This document shows, piece after piece, positions 21,843 to 34,620 of a stretch of 64,000 nucleotides of DNA. Under the pieces are notes generated by a model. The model made no database searches. It was not told the origin of the DNA and saw nothing but the letters and a program-made list of their open reading frames with translations. The DNA comes from Craterostigma plantagineum. Its lineage: Eukaryota; Streptophyta; Magnoliopsida; Lamiales; Linderniaceae. Position 1 is the stretch's first letter. Each line of letters starts with the position of its first letter. The position numbers and the translations under genes are program-made. Location of the stretch: the NCBI GenBank assembly GCA_027422505.1, contig JAPQWV010000326.1:124001-188000 (forward strand), given 5' to 3'.

Positions 21843-23430
21843 ATGAAGAAAACAATTGTGATAGTTTTACTCATACGATTGATTTATGCGGGCTATTTCA
21901 TTCTTACGAAGCTTGCTCTTGATGTGGGCATGAACACCCTCGTGTTTGTCTTCTACAGACAAGCTGCTGCAACTCTTTTCTTACTTCCCTTTGCCATCTT
22001 CTTCGAAAGGTTATTATTAATATATATTTTTATACATATATAATATTTAATTGCGTCTAACTTTGTGTGTCATATATGCAGGAATACAGCTCGTCCGCCA
22101 TTGTCATTCTCAATCTTTATCAAGATCTTCATGCTATCTCTATTCGGGTATGCATGGCATGCATGTGTATCTATCCATGTTATGGCTAGAGATTTTTTTA
22201 TTAAAATAATACATTCTGTTTTCATAATCAATATGATATTATTATTATTATTTTTTTTTTTTGCAGAATTACAACGAGCTTAGATTTAATCGGAGTAGGT
22301 TTACAGTATACGACAGCATCTTTGGGCGCTGCAACTACGAACACCATCCCAGTTATAACTTTCGTTCTTGCAGTACTTTTCAGGTACTATCTGTTCATAA
22401 AAAAAAAGTGCAGTAAAGAGACCTTAAATTTGAACCAATAGAAGCTCATAGTAATTATATATAACTCATCAGCTTGTTGTTCATATGATCAAGGATGGAG
22501 AAAATGAATATGAGGACAAGGCCTGGGATGATGAAGTTGATAGGCCTGTCACTGTGCATAGGAGGATCAGCCTTAATTGCATTTTACGAGGGCCCTATAT
22601 TTAAACTATTGTTGCACCATCATTTGATTAACAAAATTAATAATCTCAACAACAGCCATAGCATCAGCAGCAAAGGCGATCGAGTAATAACTCCCACGTC
22701 GAATAATAGTTATTGGATTAAAGGCGTCTCGCTCGTATTTCTATCGAACATAGCTTGGGCCTTTTGGTTAGTTGTACAAGGGCGAGTGCTCAAGCATTAT
22801 CCTTCGAAGCTTCTGTTAACGACTCTCCAATGCTTTCTAAGTACGATACAGTCGTCTTTAGTCGCTCTTGCCTTCACACTGTATAGGGACGACGACCCTG
22901 CTATTCAATGGCGACTTCAGTGGAACGTTTCTCTTCTATCAATAGCCTACTGCGTAAGTTGTATGCTTAAAACTGATTTATTATATTATTGTAGAAACTA
23001 TATATATATGCTATGCGTCGTGTTTTTAATTAACAATAATAATATATATAGGGAATAGTTGTGACTGGTATTACGTTTTATCTGCAAACATGGGTCGTGG
23101 AAAAGAAAGGTCCCGTCTACCTCGTCATGACCACTCCCCTTATCTTTGTCTTCACTATACTTCTGTCCGCCTTCATCTTTGGAGAAATAATCACTTTGGG
23201 AAGGTATAACTAACGGTATTCATTGATCTTCATTTTTTAATGTTAAATGCACTATATACATGTTAAAAAGGCATTTCGAAAATTCATATACATGTAGTGT
23301 TTTGGGAGCACTTGCATTGGTTGGAGGGCTTTATTTTGTACTTTTGGCAAAGTCCAAAGAGGAAGAGACGTCGAAGGCCATAATTCCAAATGATGCTGAG
23401 GAGAAGGCTATTGGAGAATCCTCTTGTTAG
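21843..23430 (+). CDS. WAT1-related protein (EamA/DMT-type transporter)
   Basis: Member of the plant EamA family that includes WAT1 (vacuolar auxin export) and UMAMIT amino-acid exporters; the individual substrate cannot be read from sequence. Six exons: 21843-22009, 22082-22147, 22267-22383, 22494-22953, 23052-23203, 23298-23430. They join to 1095 nt (364 aa), the usual size. The N-terminus carries the family's first helix with the pattern IYAGYFILTKLALD and then FVFYRQAAATLFLLPFA. Exon 3 gives GLQYTTASLGAATTNTIP-like sequence, exon 4 holds helices 4-8 with the WAFWLVVQ motif, and exons 5-6 hold the last helices with PLIFVFT and GALALVGGLY. About ten membrane segments are expected. A second in-frame Met at 21813 would add ten residues. 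The family usually has a slightly longer cytosolic tail. Confidence 0.88.
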
Positions 23431-23790
23431 ATTGGAGGAGAATGCAGTTCATAAATAAGGTGTTTCTGTTGGGGTTGAGCGGTAATTTTCGGGCACAACG
23501 GAAGGTTGATTTTGGACTCGCGACAATTTTATTGGCCGAACCACGTAAAAATCTCGTGTTCTCTTGTGGCGTCATTTCGGTCAGTATTCAGTAACCGACG
23601 TCAAGAAATAAGGAAATTTTTGTTAAATAGAATTACCTTTGGGTGTTAAACTAAAAACAAAAAAACAAAAGAGGAATTCTACGTTTTTAATTTAAAAAAA
23701 GGGATTTATCAACAGTGAAGCTTATCGAAGATTTCTCAGATGAGCTAAAGACCAACAAGAAGGAAAATAATAATAATCTCCGTTGCCGAG
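23431..23790. other. Spacer and leader upstream of the CKGC gene
   Basis: Short region containing the transporter 3' end and the 5' leader of the next gene. No further feature. Confidence 0.4.
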
Positions 23791-25175
23791 ATGTCGGAAT
23801 CATCGCACAACGAATCAAATCCACCTAAGCCGATTGATCGCGCGAATGGATCGGCCTTATCGTCGTCGTCGTCAAAGAGTGCAGACACCTTAAAGGCGAA
23901 GTCCTGCAAAGGCTGCCTCTATTATTCTTCTAATTTCAAAGCTAATTCGCGCAACCCGCTCTGCGTTGGCCTCCCTCGTTCTCTTCCCAATGGTAATTCT
24001 AATTCATCTGCGAAAGATCCTTTTTTTTTTTATTTCAGCTGATGAACGGACGGTAAATAGGTTGGGGCTTCTTTTATTTTTTTTTTGGTCCATGTGGTTT
24101 TCATGCGGGATGCTTCCCCGATCATGGTTTCTTGGTCTTCTGTAGATTTATTATAGACGTTTTTTGTTCTGTGTGTTGTAGTGTTTTGAACAACTACGCA
24201 TCAGATAGCGTTGTATCTGAGTTATGATTCTGTCTATGATTGACCAGCACATCCATATCTGACGGGACAATCTGAGATGGAGATGGATGCATCTAAAGAG
24301 AACAGAATCCTCACGGATTTCAGATATGCTTGTGTTGGTTATTCTCTTTACCTAGACCGTAAAGGACGAAGCTTCAGTGACCAAGAAGTTCGAACTGAAT
24401 TGCCAGCATGTGTTGGTCTTGAGGTTGTTAGCATTTCAGTGCTTGTGATTGGATATGCCTTTACTTTGTAGCTGACCTACGTCTCATTCGAATTGTGATT
24501 CTCACAAAGTCGCATGTATATTCTGTAGGTTTTGGTGGATCGAAGAGCCCATGCTGCTGATTCTACATCGGAATCGGATCATGTGAAGCCACAACCTATT
24601 CATAACAGAGAAGGTAAGCCTAAAACTTGATGCCATGGCACTTGTGATCTCTTTCCTATTGCCTGTAATTAGTTACTCGGACTGTGGACTACATCTCCGG
24701 TCTAAACATTATATAGCGAGATTTATTCCCATGGATCATATAGACAACACTGTATATCCATCCTCTGATTGGTTCACCTACATTCATTCTTTGGTTTGCA
24801 GATGGTAGCACGTTGCCTCAACGACCCTCTTCCAGACCTGCTAAAACAAGTGGAACTGGCGATGAATTCGTAAACAGGCAAGCAAATATCGTGTTTTTTT
24901 TATCCATAACAATACCGTATTTTACTGGCGATATATAATCATAAGATAGGTTTCTCCATATATGAGCACCTTTCACCAGGCACCTAATTTATGAGCCTCA
25001 ATTCGTTGATTTTACTTCACTGAACTAATCTACTGTGTTGTAAGCCAACTACAGGTTTAGGCGAAATGCTGGCGTCGTTGCAAGTGGGGTTGCCAAGAAC
25101 TTGCGTAAAGTAGGGAATCAAATAAAACAGAGCATTGATGGTATAGTGAATCCTTACAGAGGAAGACCGAAGTAG
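23791..25175 (+). CDS. Conserved plant protein of unknown function (CKGCLYYSS family)
   Basis: Five exons: 23791-23992, 24248-24423, 24529-24613, 24802-24877, 25055-25175. They join to 660 nt (219 aa). The protein has a Ser-rich N-terminus, then a Cys-containing block KSCKGCLYYSS and NPLCVGLPRSL, a second conserved block LTDFRYACVGYSLYLD followed by ELPACVGLE, a variable linker, and a basic C-terminus (GVAKNLRKVG ... NPYRGRPK). The four spaced Cys residues could bind a metal, but this is inference. There is no signal peptide or membrane segment. I recognise the pattern as a conserved single-copy-like plant family without known function. Intron 4 begins GC rather than GT (24878-24879, AACAG/GCAAGC), which restores phase exactly to the next exon. 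Confidence 0.8.
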
Positions 25176-25729
25176 CACATTCATGCTTGGAGTGGAAGTA
25201 TCATTAGAGGAAACTTTTCTTGTCTTGTTTAGTGTTGATGGCGCATGTACTCGACCATGCTTTATTCGAGCAATTTCGTCGCACGCATAAAAGAGATGTC
25301 GGCGGTCCTCGCTCGGTGGCTGCCGTTACTGGGCTGGGGCCTTTTAGGACATTGCCGAATATTACTGAAGTGGACCAACAATTTCAACGCCCTTCCTTTT
25401 TTGTCGACAAACAATTAACGTACACGTTCTTATCCTCTAAATTGTGAAAACTTGAATTTGGATTAGAATATACCTTATATTTCTTTTATTATTATAGAAA
25501 CCACTGATACATATTTGTAATGGAATATTAACATAAATCTTTACTAGCAGTTTTTTTTTTTTTTTTTTTGTCGTACCACGGATAGGATAGGATAGGACTC
25601 GAGTCTCGCTCGACCCCATTCAATTGTTGATAACAGACATATCTCGGATAGCTACGGCAATTTTTAAATTCAATCAATAATAATTCACCACTACCTCTCC
25701 ACCCTTCATTTTTTTGTACTGTAATACAG

Positions 25730-25767
<38 letters not shown>

Positions 25768-25832
25768 CATACGTACCTTTTTGATGGATAACTATAACTA
25801 ATTCAATTGGCATAATTGAATTATTACTATTG
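25176..25832. other. Convergent 3' spacer with microsatellite
   Basis: Separates the CKGC gene (plus) from the P450 gene (minus). It contains a T17-18 tract near 25552 and an (AT)n microsatellite at about 25733-25765. Confidence 0.6.
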
Positions 25833-28800
25833 TTATAATAAGGGTGTGATAGTGATTGGTAGCTTCTTCTTCATTCTCACGGTCGGGAAATATATGATAT
25901 CATCTTTCTCGGCAGTCCATCTGCAAATTGAAAGCTCGAGTTACCTACCCATTATTAAATTTTCTACCTATGTATATTATGTTAATGAACGTAACATATT
26001 ATTATTACCTATAAGTTGTAACAAGATGGTGAAGGAAAATTGAGATTTCAAGCCTCGTAAGTTCCAAGCCAGGACATAGCCTCTGTCCACCACCAAATGG
26101 TGTAAAAACATTGCTACTCACCGCAGCAGTTATGTTCTGCAAGAGGAAAAAAACAAAAACATGAAACTCATATTTATATAAGAAAGATATTCATTTTATT
26201 TTTCCGATATGTAATTTTCCATTCACGAGTCAATATCTGAGTAACAATCAAAAGAACAAGAAGAATGTCCTGCAGGTAGACGACACGAAATAAATTCAAT
26301 CACGTGAAGTGTGGATCCTATATCATCAATTAACTAAACGATATATACATATATATTTTCTTCCAATGTATTTATATGAAGATTGATTACATAAAAAAAA
26401 AATCAAATTTTTATACTATGGAAAAAGGTACGATTAAACTTAAAATATTTGGTCACCTTCCATCTCCAAGGATCGAATTCATAAGGGTTCTCATAGTTAT
26501 TCTCATCCATGTGAACGGAGCTGAACGATGCCAAGACGCACCATCCTTTGGGTATTAAGAACCCTAATTAAGGAAGTACATACACACATGCGACTTTATT
26601 TCAACAATGTATATCTTTTTATGTTGAAACGACATTATCAGAACAGATAGAAGTTATTAACCTTTCATTTTCACATCCTTGAGAGCTTTTCTCCACACTG
26701 CATTTATGATATTACCAAGCCTAAGGGTTTCACTGATGACCTGCTCGAAAAAATTTAATTTTTAATGTACATTAACAATTAGGTTTAGAGAAATATACAC
26801 ACACACATATATATATATATATAGCCTTTTCGGGATAGTTTAAAAATAAATCGATGGACTCACATTTTGTGTAAAAAATCAAAGACATGTAATCTGTCCA
26901 AGAATATTCTTCGCATGACTGATCCTTCCTCTTCTTGAGTTCCATATTTTCCTCCTGGAATATTTATGTAAATTATGACAACTAAGCAAAAATACAATAA
27001 TAAATGTAAAAAATCCTATCGAGTAAGACAACAGTCATGTAGCTCATGAAACTAATTCTACAGACTTAATGTATATTATTCGATTAATAATTCACAAAAC
27101 ACATGGGCAGCTACGTTACTATCTCCCACATGAATTCTATAACATATTCTGACTTATAATAACATGATATGACTTGAGCATATACCCAAATCATAAATTG
27201 GAGGGCGACCTCTCACCAAAACATATATTTTCATGAATCCAAAAAGTAAAGAATGAAAAAATATGAGAAAGAAACGTACCACCATATGCGCCAACGCAAT
27301 AGGATTGTCGGTGAGAAATTTAACCGCTAAGGCCATTGAAGTAGGCAACGTCTCTTCGCCTGGAATCATCATCTCAATTATATTACCGCTGATAAAATCC
27401 AACCCAAGCGGGTCTTCCCGGGTCGACCCTTTCGAGCCCGCTTCGCCCAGAAGCACGTCGACCGCATCCAACGGGTACGACCCGGCCCGGCCCTCCATGG
27501 CCATTTGCCTCTCCTTGACGATTCCATCCACCATTTTTAAAAGCCTTTTCTTTGCCTGTCAAAATAGAAAAAAAAAAAAAAAAAAGGACGCAATTTTTAA
27601 GGTTGGTTAGCAGAAGTTCATGGATTGTTGTAATCTTAACGAAGGACTAATAATACCTGGAGAGACTTATATAGCCTTGTCCCGGGGAGATTTATAGGTA
27701 TACAAATTAAGCCTTTGATGAATTCTGCGAATTCTTTCTTGAGCAAGTACATCATTTCTTCGCCTGGACCAACGCTCAACAGAACTTTGACGAGGATCTC
27801 AAATGTGATCTGCGTAAGTATGTTACTTAAATATGAGATTCTCAATAGCCAGCTAATAAACCAGTAAAAAAAAAAAAAAAGACTACGTAACCATTTTGGT
27901 CTCTTCTTGGACGTAAATAAATCTGCTTCCTTTGTTAGTCCAACTAGACAGTGAAAGCTTCACAGCTTTCTCAATGTCTTGGGTGATCGTTGACTTGAGG
28001 TTGGGCGACTTTAGGAAAACTCCGATGAGGGAATGAACTCTTTTGTGCAGAGCACCGTTCATTTGAAGTATCGATGACTTGCCGAGGAGTTCGGTAATAG
28101 ATTTTGGATAGCATGGGACGAAGACATTACCATGGTTTTGTAATATCATCTTGTTTAAGTCTGGGTCGGTCGAGACTATGATGGGTTTTCCGAGAATGTT
28201 TGTCTTGAATACGTTCCCATACCTGATAAAATCAATATATTATTGAAGTGTTGCCTTGTAACTTTTTTCTATAAGACGATTAAAGAACTAATATACAACA
28301 AAGTCATCGATCATGTGCGAAAGAGAATCAGTAATGTAAAAGATTGATATTGTGGATACAATTATTACCATCGCTTGTTGTCGCGAGTATAAGATTTAAA
28401 AAAAATAATACAATGTATTTTGTAGTGGCACGGCACTAGTGCTACGGAGGCAATGGAAAAAAGAAGCAAGAAGTGTTGACGATGTGTAGCTTTTCGAATT
28501 CCAAGACATTTATTTACACGTCCGATTGAATATTTAATTAGATTTGAGATTTGGAGCTAATTCAGCTTTGGAACTTCTGGACAAAATATATTCGTAAAAG
28601 GCGAGCGCAGCTCAGCAACTCCTATGTCATAACAGATAGAAAACTCAAGAAAAAAAATGTGAAAAGAAAAAAAAATTGATTTTCATGATTTGAGAAACAT
28701 TTCAGAATTACATTTTGTTTCTTTTACTTTGCGCTGACATTAGAAAACAACAGATTTTCTTTTTTTTTTTTCCAAAACCATGGAGCTCCAGCTTAGCTCG

Positions 28801-29190
28801 TGATCACCTCGAAAAATCAAATCAACGCACAAAAACATGTAAAAATACAAGAAATCATCGTCAACATCATCATCATCAAATCAAATAAGTTAACTATCTA
28901 AAAAATCAAATCTATCTTATTTACCGAGATTTGCGCTTCTCCATGAATGAGACAGGTTTGGATGAGTAACCACATGCTATGAAATCCAAAGTCTCTCCTA
29001 TCAAAGGCCATCCCCAACTTCCCCTCGGAACAATAACACATGACTGAAGAAGATGACGATCTCTTCTTCTGGCCTTCAGTAATCTGTACCCAAACACAAA
29101 GAACGATACGAACAAGGCTAATATTCCACTCATATAATACAAAAACCATCTTTCTGAGGTCAAACTCTCCATGGGTAGAAGAAGGCTCAT
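25833..29190 (-). CDS. CYP90D1: Cytochrome P450, CYP90D1-like steroid C-23 hydroxylase (apparent frameshift)
   Basis: Brassinosteroid-pathway P450 of the CYP90C/D group, anchored in the [17 protein letters not shown] and the SITELLG block point to CYP90D1 rather than CYP90C1. Nine exons on minus: 28925-29190, 27892-28222, 27657-27809, 27280-27555, 26864-26954, 26662-26740, 26457-26563, 26009-26136, 25833-25920. Landmarks are an N-terminal membrane helix, the I-helix region [17 protein letters not shown] (ExxR), FDPWRW, and the haem motif [10 protein letters not shown] with the axial Cys near 455. Total length is 1519 nt, one more than a multiple of three. Exon 5 has a run of six A (plus strand 26873-26878) where five would restore the family sequence LIFTQN and the phase of exon 6. 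The start could be 29190, 29172 or 29220. A TATATATA at 29375-29382 fits the promoter. Confidence 0.88.
26873..26878 (-). other. Homopolymer frameshift in P450 exon 5
   Basis: Six A on the plus strand (TTTTTT in the gene) shift the frame after SLIF. One base fewer gives the conserved LIFTQN and an exon length of 90, in phase with the following exon. It may be a true mutation or a base-calling error. Confidence 0.75.
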
Positions 29191-30249
29191 GGTGTGTATC
29201 TGTTTATGTAATAAATTCAAGATAGATCTTATCTTCTACGATGAAATAACTTTGCCCTGGAGATTAATTAAAGAGAAACTGGGGGGGGCTCGAGTCCATA
29301 TGATGGGGCTCTGAGAGCTATACGCTGCACACGTGCAGTTCTATATGTAATATATTATGTGCCCTAGAGAGAGATATATATAGAGAGAGAAAGGCAGATC
29401 GACAGAGAGAGAAAGGGATGAGGCGAGCTTTATTTTACATTACTGCTATATTTGTGTATATATTCAATCCGTTTTGTCTTTGTTAGGGAGAAATAAATGA
29501 ATGGGGATGGGATGGGGGAATGGATTGAATGGTTTGGGAAAAGAAGCAAAGCAAAGTTTGCAAGTCTCATTAATAACACGCCCATTATTGGGTGCAACAA
29601 TTGCATGCCTTGTCACACTCTTTTAATCATACATTTGTCTTTTACCCACAACACTCTCCTCCTACTCCTACACTACAATATATTATAAAATACATTCACT
29701 AGGCCTAGTGCTGCAAGGGAATTGAAGATTACATTCATTTTGGACATAAATGCATCATCATAGTAATAAGATTTCTTTTTTAATATTTTTTGGAATAACG
29801 TTTGACCAGGTGCTTAGTTCAAAGGAGTTTTAATAGACGTAGATTACGGGAAGTGAGATTTTATGATTGATATCTAACAAAAGGCTTGCGTCTGGTATTC
29901 TCATTATTACGAAGAGTTTATTACGATTTAATTTTCTTCAAAATCTAAAGACATTTCAGAAAGAAGATAATATATTCACTTAATTTTGTACTTTATTTAT
30001 GTATATATATTTTTATAAAGAAAAAGAAAAAAGAGGGGGGGGGGGGGGGGTGTGTGTGTGTGTGTGTGTGTGTGTGTACAGTACTTCGATAGAGTGAATG
30101 TTTCATGCAATTTTAGTGATTGTGGGCTCAAGCCCATGAGAATACAGCCCAATAGACAGTAATTATTATTTATTAGCTAGATTAAATATCATTTTGAGGC
30201 CCGACTAGTATAAACGTTGGTATATATATAGAAACACTCCACTTACACT
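29191..30249. promoter_or_regulatory. Divergent promoter region of CYP90D1-like and SGS3
   Basis: Contains a TATATATA flanked by GA repeats at 29375-29382 for the minus-strand P450 and a TATATATATA at 30221-30230 for SGS3. A G17-18 tract followed by a (TG)n repeat occupies about 30036-30077. Confidence 0.5.
30036..30077. repeat. G-tract plus (TG)n microsatellite
   Basis: An uninterrupted run of about 18 G followed by about 13 TG units. It is a slippage-prone site upstream of SGS3. Confidence 0.9.
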
Positions 30250-31011
30250 GTCACTCAGTCCTCCTCACAGAAGAGGGTTTATGGCAGCAGCTTAAAGGTA
30301 ACGCGGCGATTCTTCGTCTTCCACCTCTTCTCTGGTCAGCGAGGCCTGATCTACTACAGTCCGAAGGTAATGCCTACTTCGCATCTGTGATTCATATTTG
30401 ACAGATCTATTACTGTCCTGCTTTTTTTTTTTTTCGGATTTTAGCTATAGCATGATCGTTTGGTTTTAAAGCTGCGTCTTGTATTGTAGAATGTGGATGG
30501 ATTTGTATGGTAGAATGTGTGATTTTGAAGCTGCGTCTTCCTTGATTTCATCGCCTATTTTTGTTTTTGTTGTGCCTTTTGTATTTTCCCTTTACTTTGT
30601 GTTCTGTGTCCAATTCGTGCTGCATATTTCCATTTCATGTGCGTGTTCAGATGTGGTTGTAAAATATTTCCTCTCTGTTCTGTGTAGATGAGCGCAAGTT
30701 TCGCCTTTCAGGAGTCTGCATTTTGCTATTGTGTAGCTTGCGTGTATTACTTTTGGCCAAAATAACGCACTGTGTTTTAACATTTTCAGCTTGTAACTCG
30801 GATAGTGCATTTTTCAAACGATCTTTCATTCCCGTCCAGTTTGGTGCTTGCGATGTTTTCTATCTGTATTTCTATTAGATGCACGGGCAGGTTGCTGTAT
30901 GTTCAATGTTGACTCTCAGGCCATAACAGTGGCTTATTAGCTTTAGTAGTTTCTTTACATGACTGGATTGCAGTTAATGAATACCTTCTTTGTGATACGA
31001 CCCCTATACAG

Positions 31012-33394
31012 ATGAGCTCCAATAGAAAACCTGGCAAGAACAAATCCGTTAATGGATCTTCAAAGGGGAAAAGCGTTGTGAATGCTTCAAGCTCTGATGT
31101 GGACAAACTAAACCATGGTCTCGCTGACATTAAGGTAAATCCCGTGGATGAAGAAGGATGGGAGGTTTGTGGTAAGAAGGTAAAAAATAAGAACAAAGAC
31201 AGTGCTTCGAGTCAATGGAATTCACAAAATCCTCCTCCCAAGGCATGGGTTCGAACTGGTACTTTGCAAAAATTAGGATTTGGAGGGCAGCAGACTCATG
31301 GAAAGAGTTCTGGTTCGCTGTCTGCGGGCTCATCTGAATGCAGGAAACCAGCCGACGGAGGTCAGAGTAATAAGTCATCATCTACGACTCTGAAAATAGC
31401 AAAAGCTTCTGAAGCTATTGAACTTGAGGAAGACGGAGATGAGTCCGATGACGTTGATGATGACTCTGATGATGAGCTTTTGAGTGATGATTTTGAATCA
31501 GATGAAAGTCAGAAGAGCCATGAATCCAGAAAGAAGCACAAATTGTTTGTGGAAATGTTTAAGTTGCTTGATGGTTTGACAGTAGATCAGATTAATGAAC
31601 CAGAAAGAGAGTGGCATTGCCCTGCCTGCCAAGGTGGTCCTGGTGCCATCGACTGGTACAGAGGCCTGCAACCTGTTATTAATCATGCACGGACAGTGAG
31701 ATCCAAAAGGGTAAAACTCCATAGAGAACTGGCGGAGCTTCTAGAGGAGGAACTGCGAAGAAAGGGAACATCTGCAGCACCTCTTGGTGAAGTATATGGC
31801 AAATGGCAGGGTCTCAAAGAAAGAGACAAGGAGATCGTTTGGCCTCCTATGGTGGTGATCATGAATACTAAGCACGATAAGGATGACAACGACAAGGTAA
31901 CGACGTTCTTCAAGAGCTTCCCTTTTAGTTACTTATTAGAGTAGAATGCTTCAACTAAGTTTCATCTTTTGCTGGTTTGTATTGCATGCAGTGGATCGGC
32001 ATGGGAAATCAAGAGCTTCTTGATCATTTCAGTAAATTTTCTGTTGTGAAGGCTCGACACTCATATGGACCCCAAGGCCACCGGGGCATGAGTGTCTTGA
32101 TCTTTGACGCTACCCCTTTTGGCTTCGCTGAAGCAGAGCGTCTCAGCAAACAATTCGAAGATAACGGCAGGGATAGGCTTGCATGGGACAGGAACAGGAT
32201 TCCGTTTTACCCTGGAGGAATGCGACAGCTCTATGGTTACATGGCGGAGAAGGCCGATATGGAACTCTTCAATCTGCATTCTCAAGGTGATAAAATCGAC
32301 ACGAGCAGAACCTTGTAGCACTAACTTTAGCTTTTGTTGCAACTTTAACGTGCTGTGTGGTGTTTGACTGTCCAGGTAAAACCAGGTTGAAATATGAGAT
32401 GCGATCGTACCAAGAAATGTTTGTGCAGTCGTTGAAGCAGATGAGTGAGGACAATCAGCAGCTGACGTGGTTCAGGAACAAAGTGTCGAAGGAACAGAAG
32501 AGTAAGAAGGCTCTGGAGGAGTCTCTTGGCATTGTGACTGAGAAGTTGAGGAAAACAATGGCAGAGACCGATGCAGTGAAACTGAAGACAAAGAAACACC
32601 ACGAGCATACTAAGGAAGAGGTATGTGTGTCTGTTCTGTTTGCATGTGTGTATATATTGTGGGCAAGTTGAAAGGGTTCATATATTCGTTTTCATTGTTG
32701 ATGCTAATACTAACTCGATGCTATTCAATGATCTATTAGAAGCTTCAGTCCTGATGTTATATTGTGGATCTGTATGTGGTGTATTTAACCTGGTAGAGGA
32801 TCATGTGATATTCCCTGAAGCTGACTTGATTTTTTTCTGCCAGTGGGTTTATAAAGTTCTGTTGAGTTGATGTTTTTAGAAAAGAAAACAAACTGAGATT
32901 GTTTCTTTTTCCTGAACTCAGCTGGAGTACCAGCAACAGTTCTTCAAAGATCACATGCAAGAATATTACGATGCAAGAAATGTTAAGGAAGAACAGTTTG
33001 AGAAAATGCAACAAGATCAACGTGAGAGAGTGACGCAGACTACTGAGGGTGTTGGCTCATCATCTTCCTTGGATGAAAATAAGCGAAGGTAAACAGAGTT
33101 TTTTGTTTTCTCCCCTCTTTTGTACAGATTGATGATATGAGATAGTAACGGCGAAGATCTTTGTTTATTTATTATTTGGTCAGGGCTGAGGACAGGGAAA
33201 GGTTCATTAGAGTTCAAGACAAAGAAATGGCGGATTTTAAGAAAGAGAGAGAGATGCTAATTGAGGCTCACAACTTGAAGAAGATGGAAGCGAAGCGGCG
33301 TCATGCTGAGGAACTTGAATTGCTCGAGCAGCAGTTTGACAAGGACTTTGACAGACTTCTTGCGAAGTACACTCCGAACCAACAAGGCAATTAG
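31012..33394 (+). CDS. SGS3: SUPPRESSOR OF GENE SILENCING 3 (SGS3)
   Basis: Partner of RDR6 that binds and stabilises cleaved RNA for double-strand synthesis in the trans-acting siRNA and antiviral silencing pathways; the family works in cytoplasmic siRNA bodies. Five coding exons: 31012-31896, 31992-32286, 32376-32620, 32922-33088, 33184-33394. They join to 1803 nt (600 aa); Arabidopsis SGS3 has about 625. Order: a basic Ser-rich N-terminus, an acidic Asp/Glu tract (about 140-170), the zf-XS zinc finger with WHCPACQGG (about 201) and INHARTV, the XS domain from VWPPMVVIMNT to the YGYMAEK region, and a long Lys/Glu-rich coiled coil to the C-terminus. A 5' leader exon ends at 30366 and is followed by an intron (30367-31011) that ends immediately before the ATG. 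TATA at 30221. Frame intact. Confidence 0.95.
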
Positions 33395-34620
33395 TAAACA
33401 TCAATCATCGCCTTACCTAATAATAAAACAGCAATTCTCAATCAACGACTTGTTCTTAGGATAGGAACAAGCCAGCCAGCATTGATCCAACAATTGTTAG
33501 ACTTGAAGAATCTTCTTCTGGCTATTTCGCTTGCCGAGGCTCTTTTTTTGTCATCATGCTTATTAAAACCCTTTCGCATTTTCATCATTGAGTTGAACTA
33601 TGTCATCTTTTTGTATCAGTGCTCCCGAACTAAGGTGACTGCTCGAGGTCCACAAGTCTAATAAACAAACCACGACACTAATCGTCAGTTTATGAAATCC
33701 AACACTTTTATTAGGAAGATACATTTTATATTAAAAAGAAACCACCAACAACAGCAATTCAGTATACAGTTTTATAAAGAGGCTGGCTGGATTCATTACG
33801 TCTATTTCAACCAAGAGATTATCTATATATTATATATACTCTGTTTTGTTTTTGGACTTTCCCTGTTTTATTAAAAAACTCATTCGTCCATCCCTTCCAT
33901 TCCATCTCATTACGATATAAGAAGATACATGGTCAGACGTAAGTGCAAATGATCCATGCATTAAATACACGTAATTGTTAGTAAATAGGATATCTAACTC
34001 GGTGACGTACGTGCACGTATTTATTTTCTGCTATGTTAATTAGCATAGCCAGCCCCCCCTTTTTTCGAGTGTGTATTCATTCATGCGGTCCTAACTTCTT
34101 CCTAAAAGGATAGCTTCACCGAAAGTGCTTTTCAAAAAAATTGCTGGCTCTGTTTCTTGTTTTGAGGCAGATTATATTTTTCCTTTACAGATAGACCGGT
34201 CAAAGATAAAGGTATCATCATCGTTTTAATAATATTAACATTTGACTCTTCCCATTTATTTATATATATTTTTCAAGGAGATCAGACCGTACCCGTACGT
34301 ACATAATGGTTCGTAAAATGTTTCACAATATTATTACTATGCGTTGTCCGTTATTATACAACATGAACTATTTCCAACTATATAATGACAACATGCAACC
34401 TCAGTTAATTAAAACTAACACACGAACTGCATGCAATAATACACGCCAAAAACATTACATATATGGCCAAAACTACTTCATAACAAGCTGTTGATGACTA
34501 AATCTGATATCCTTACAGCATCATGCATATTACTACTACTGCTACTAATAATAAAAGATACCCTTACATCATCATTTGTCAATCTGCTATTATCATTATT
34601 ATTCATGAAACTATTAATAA
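33395..34620. other. Convergent spacer, SGS3 and bHLH-MYC-N gene
   Basis: Should hold both 3' untranslated regions. A short stem (CTTGTTC / GAACAAG, about 33449-33470) lies in the SGS3 3' region. No other gene is visible. Confidence 0.45.

Noticed and set aside
33449..33470. Short hairpin as a microRNA or terminator
   Set aside because: Seven-base stem only, inside the expected SGS3 3' region; below what a plant miRNA precursor needs.
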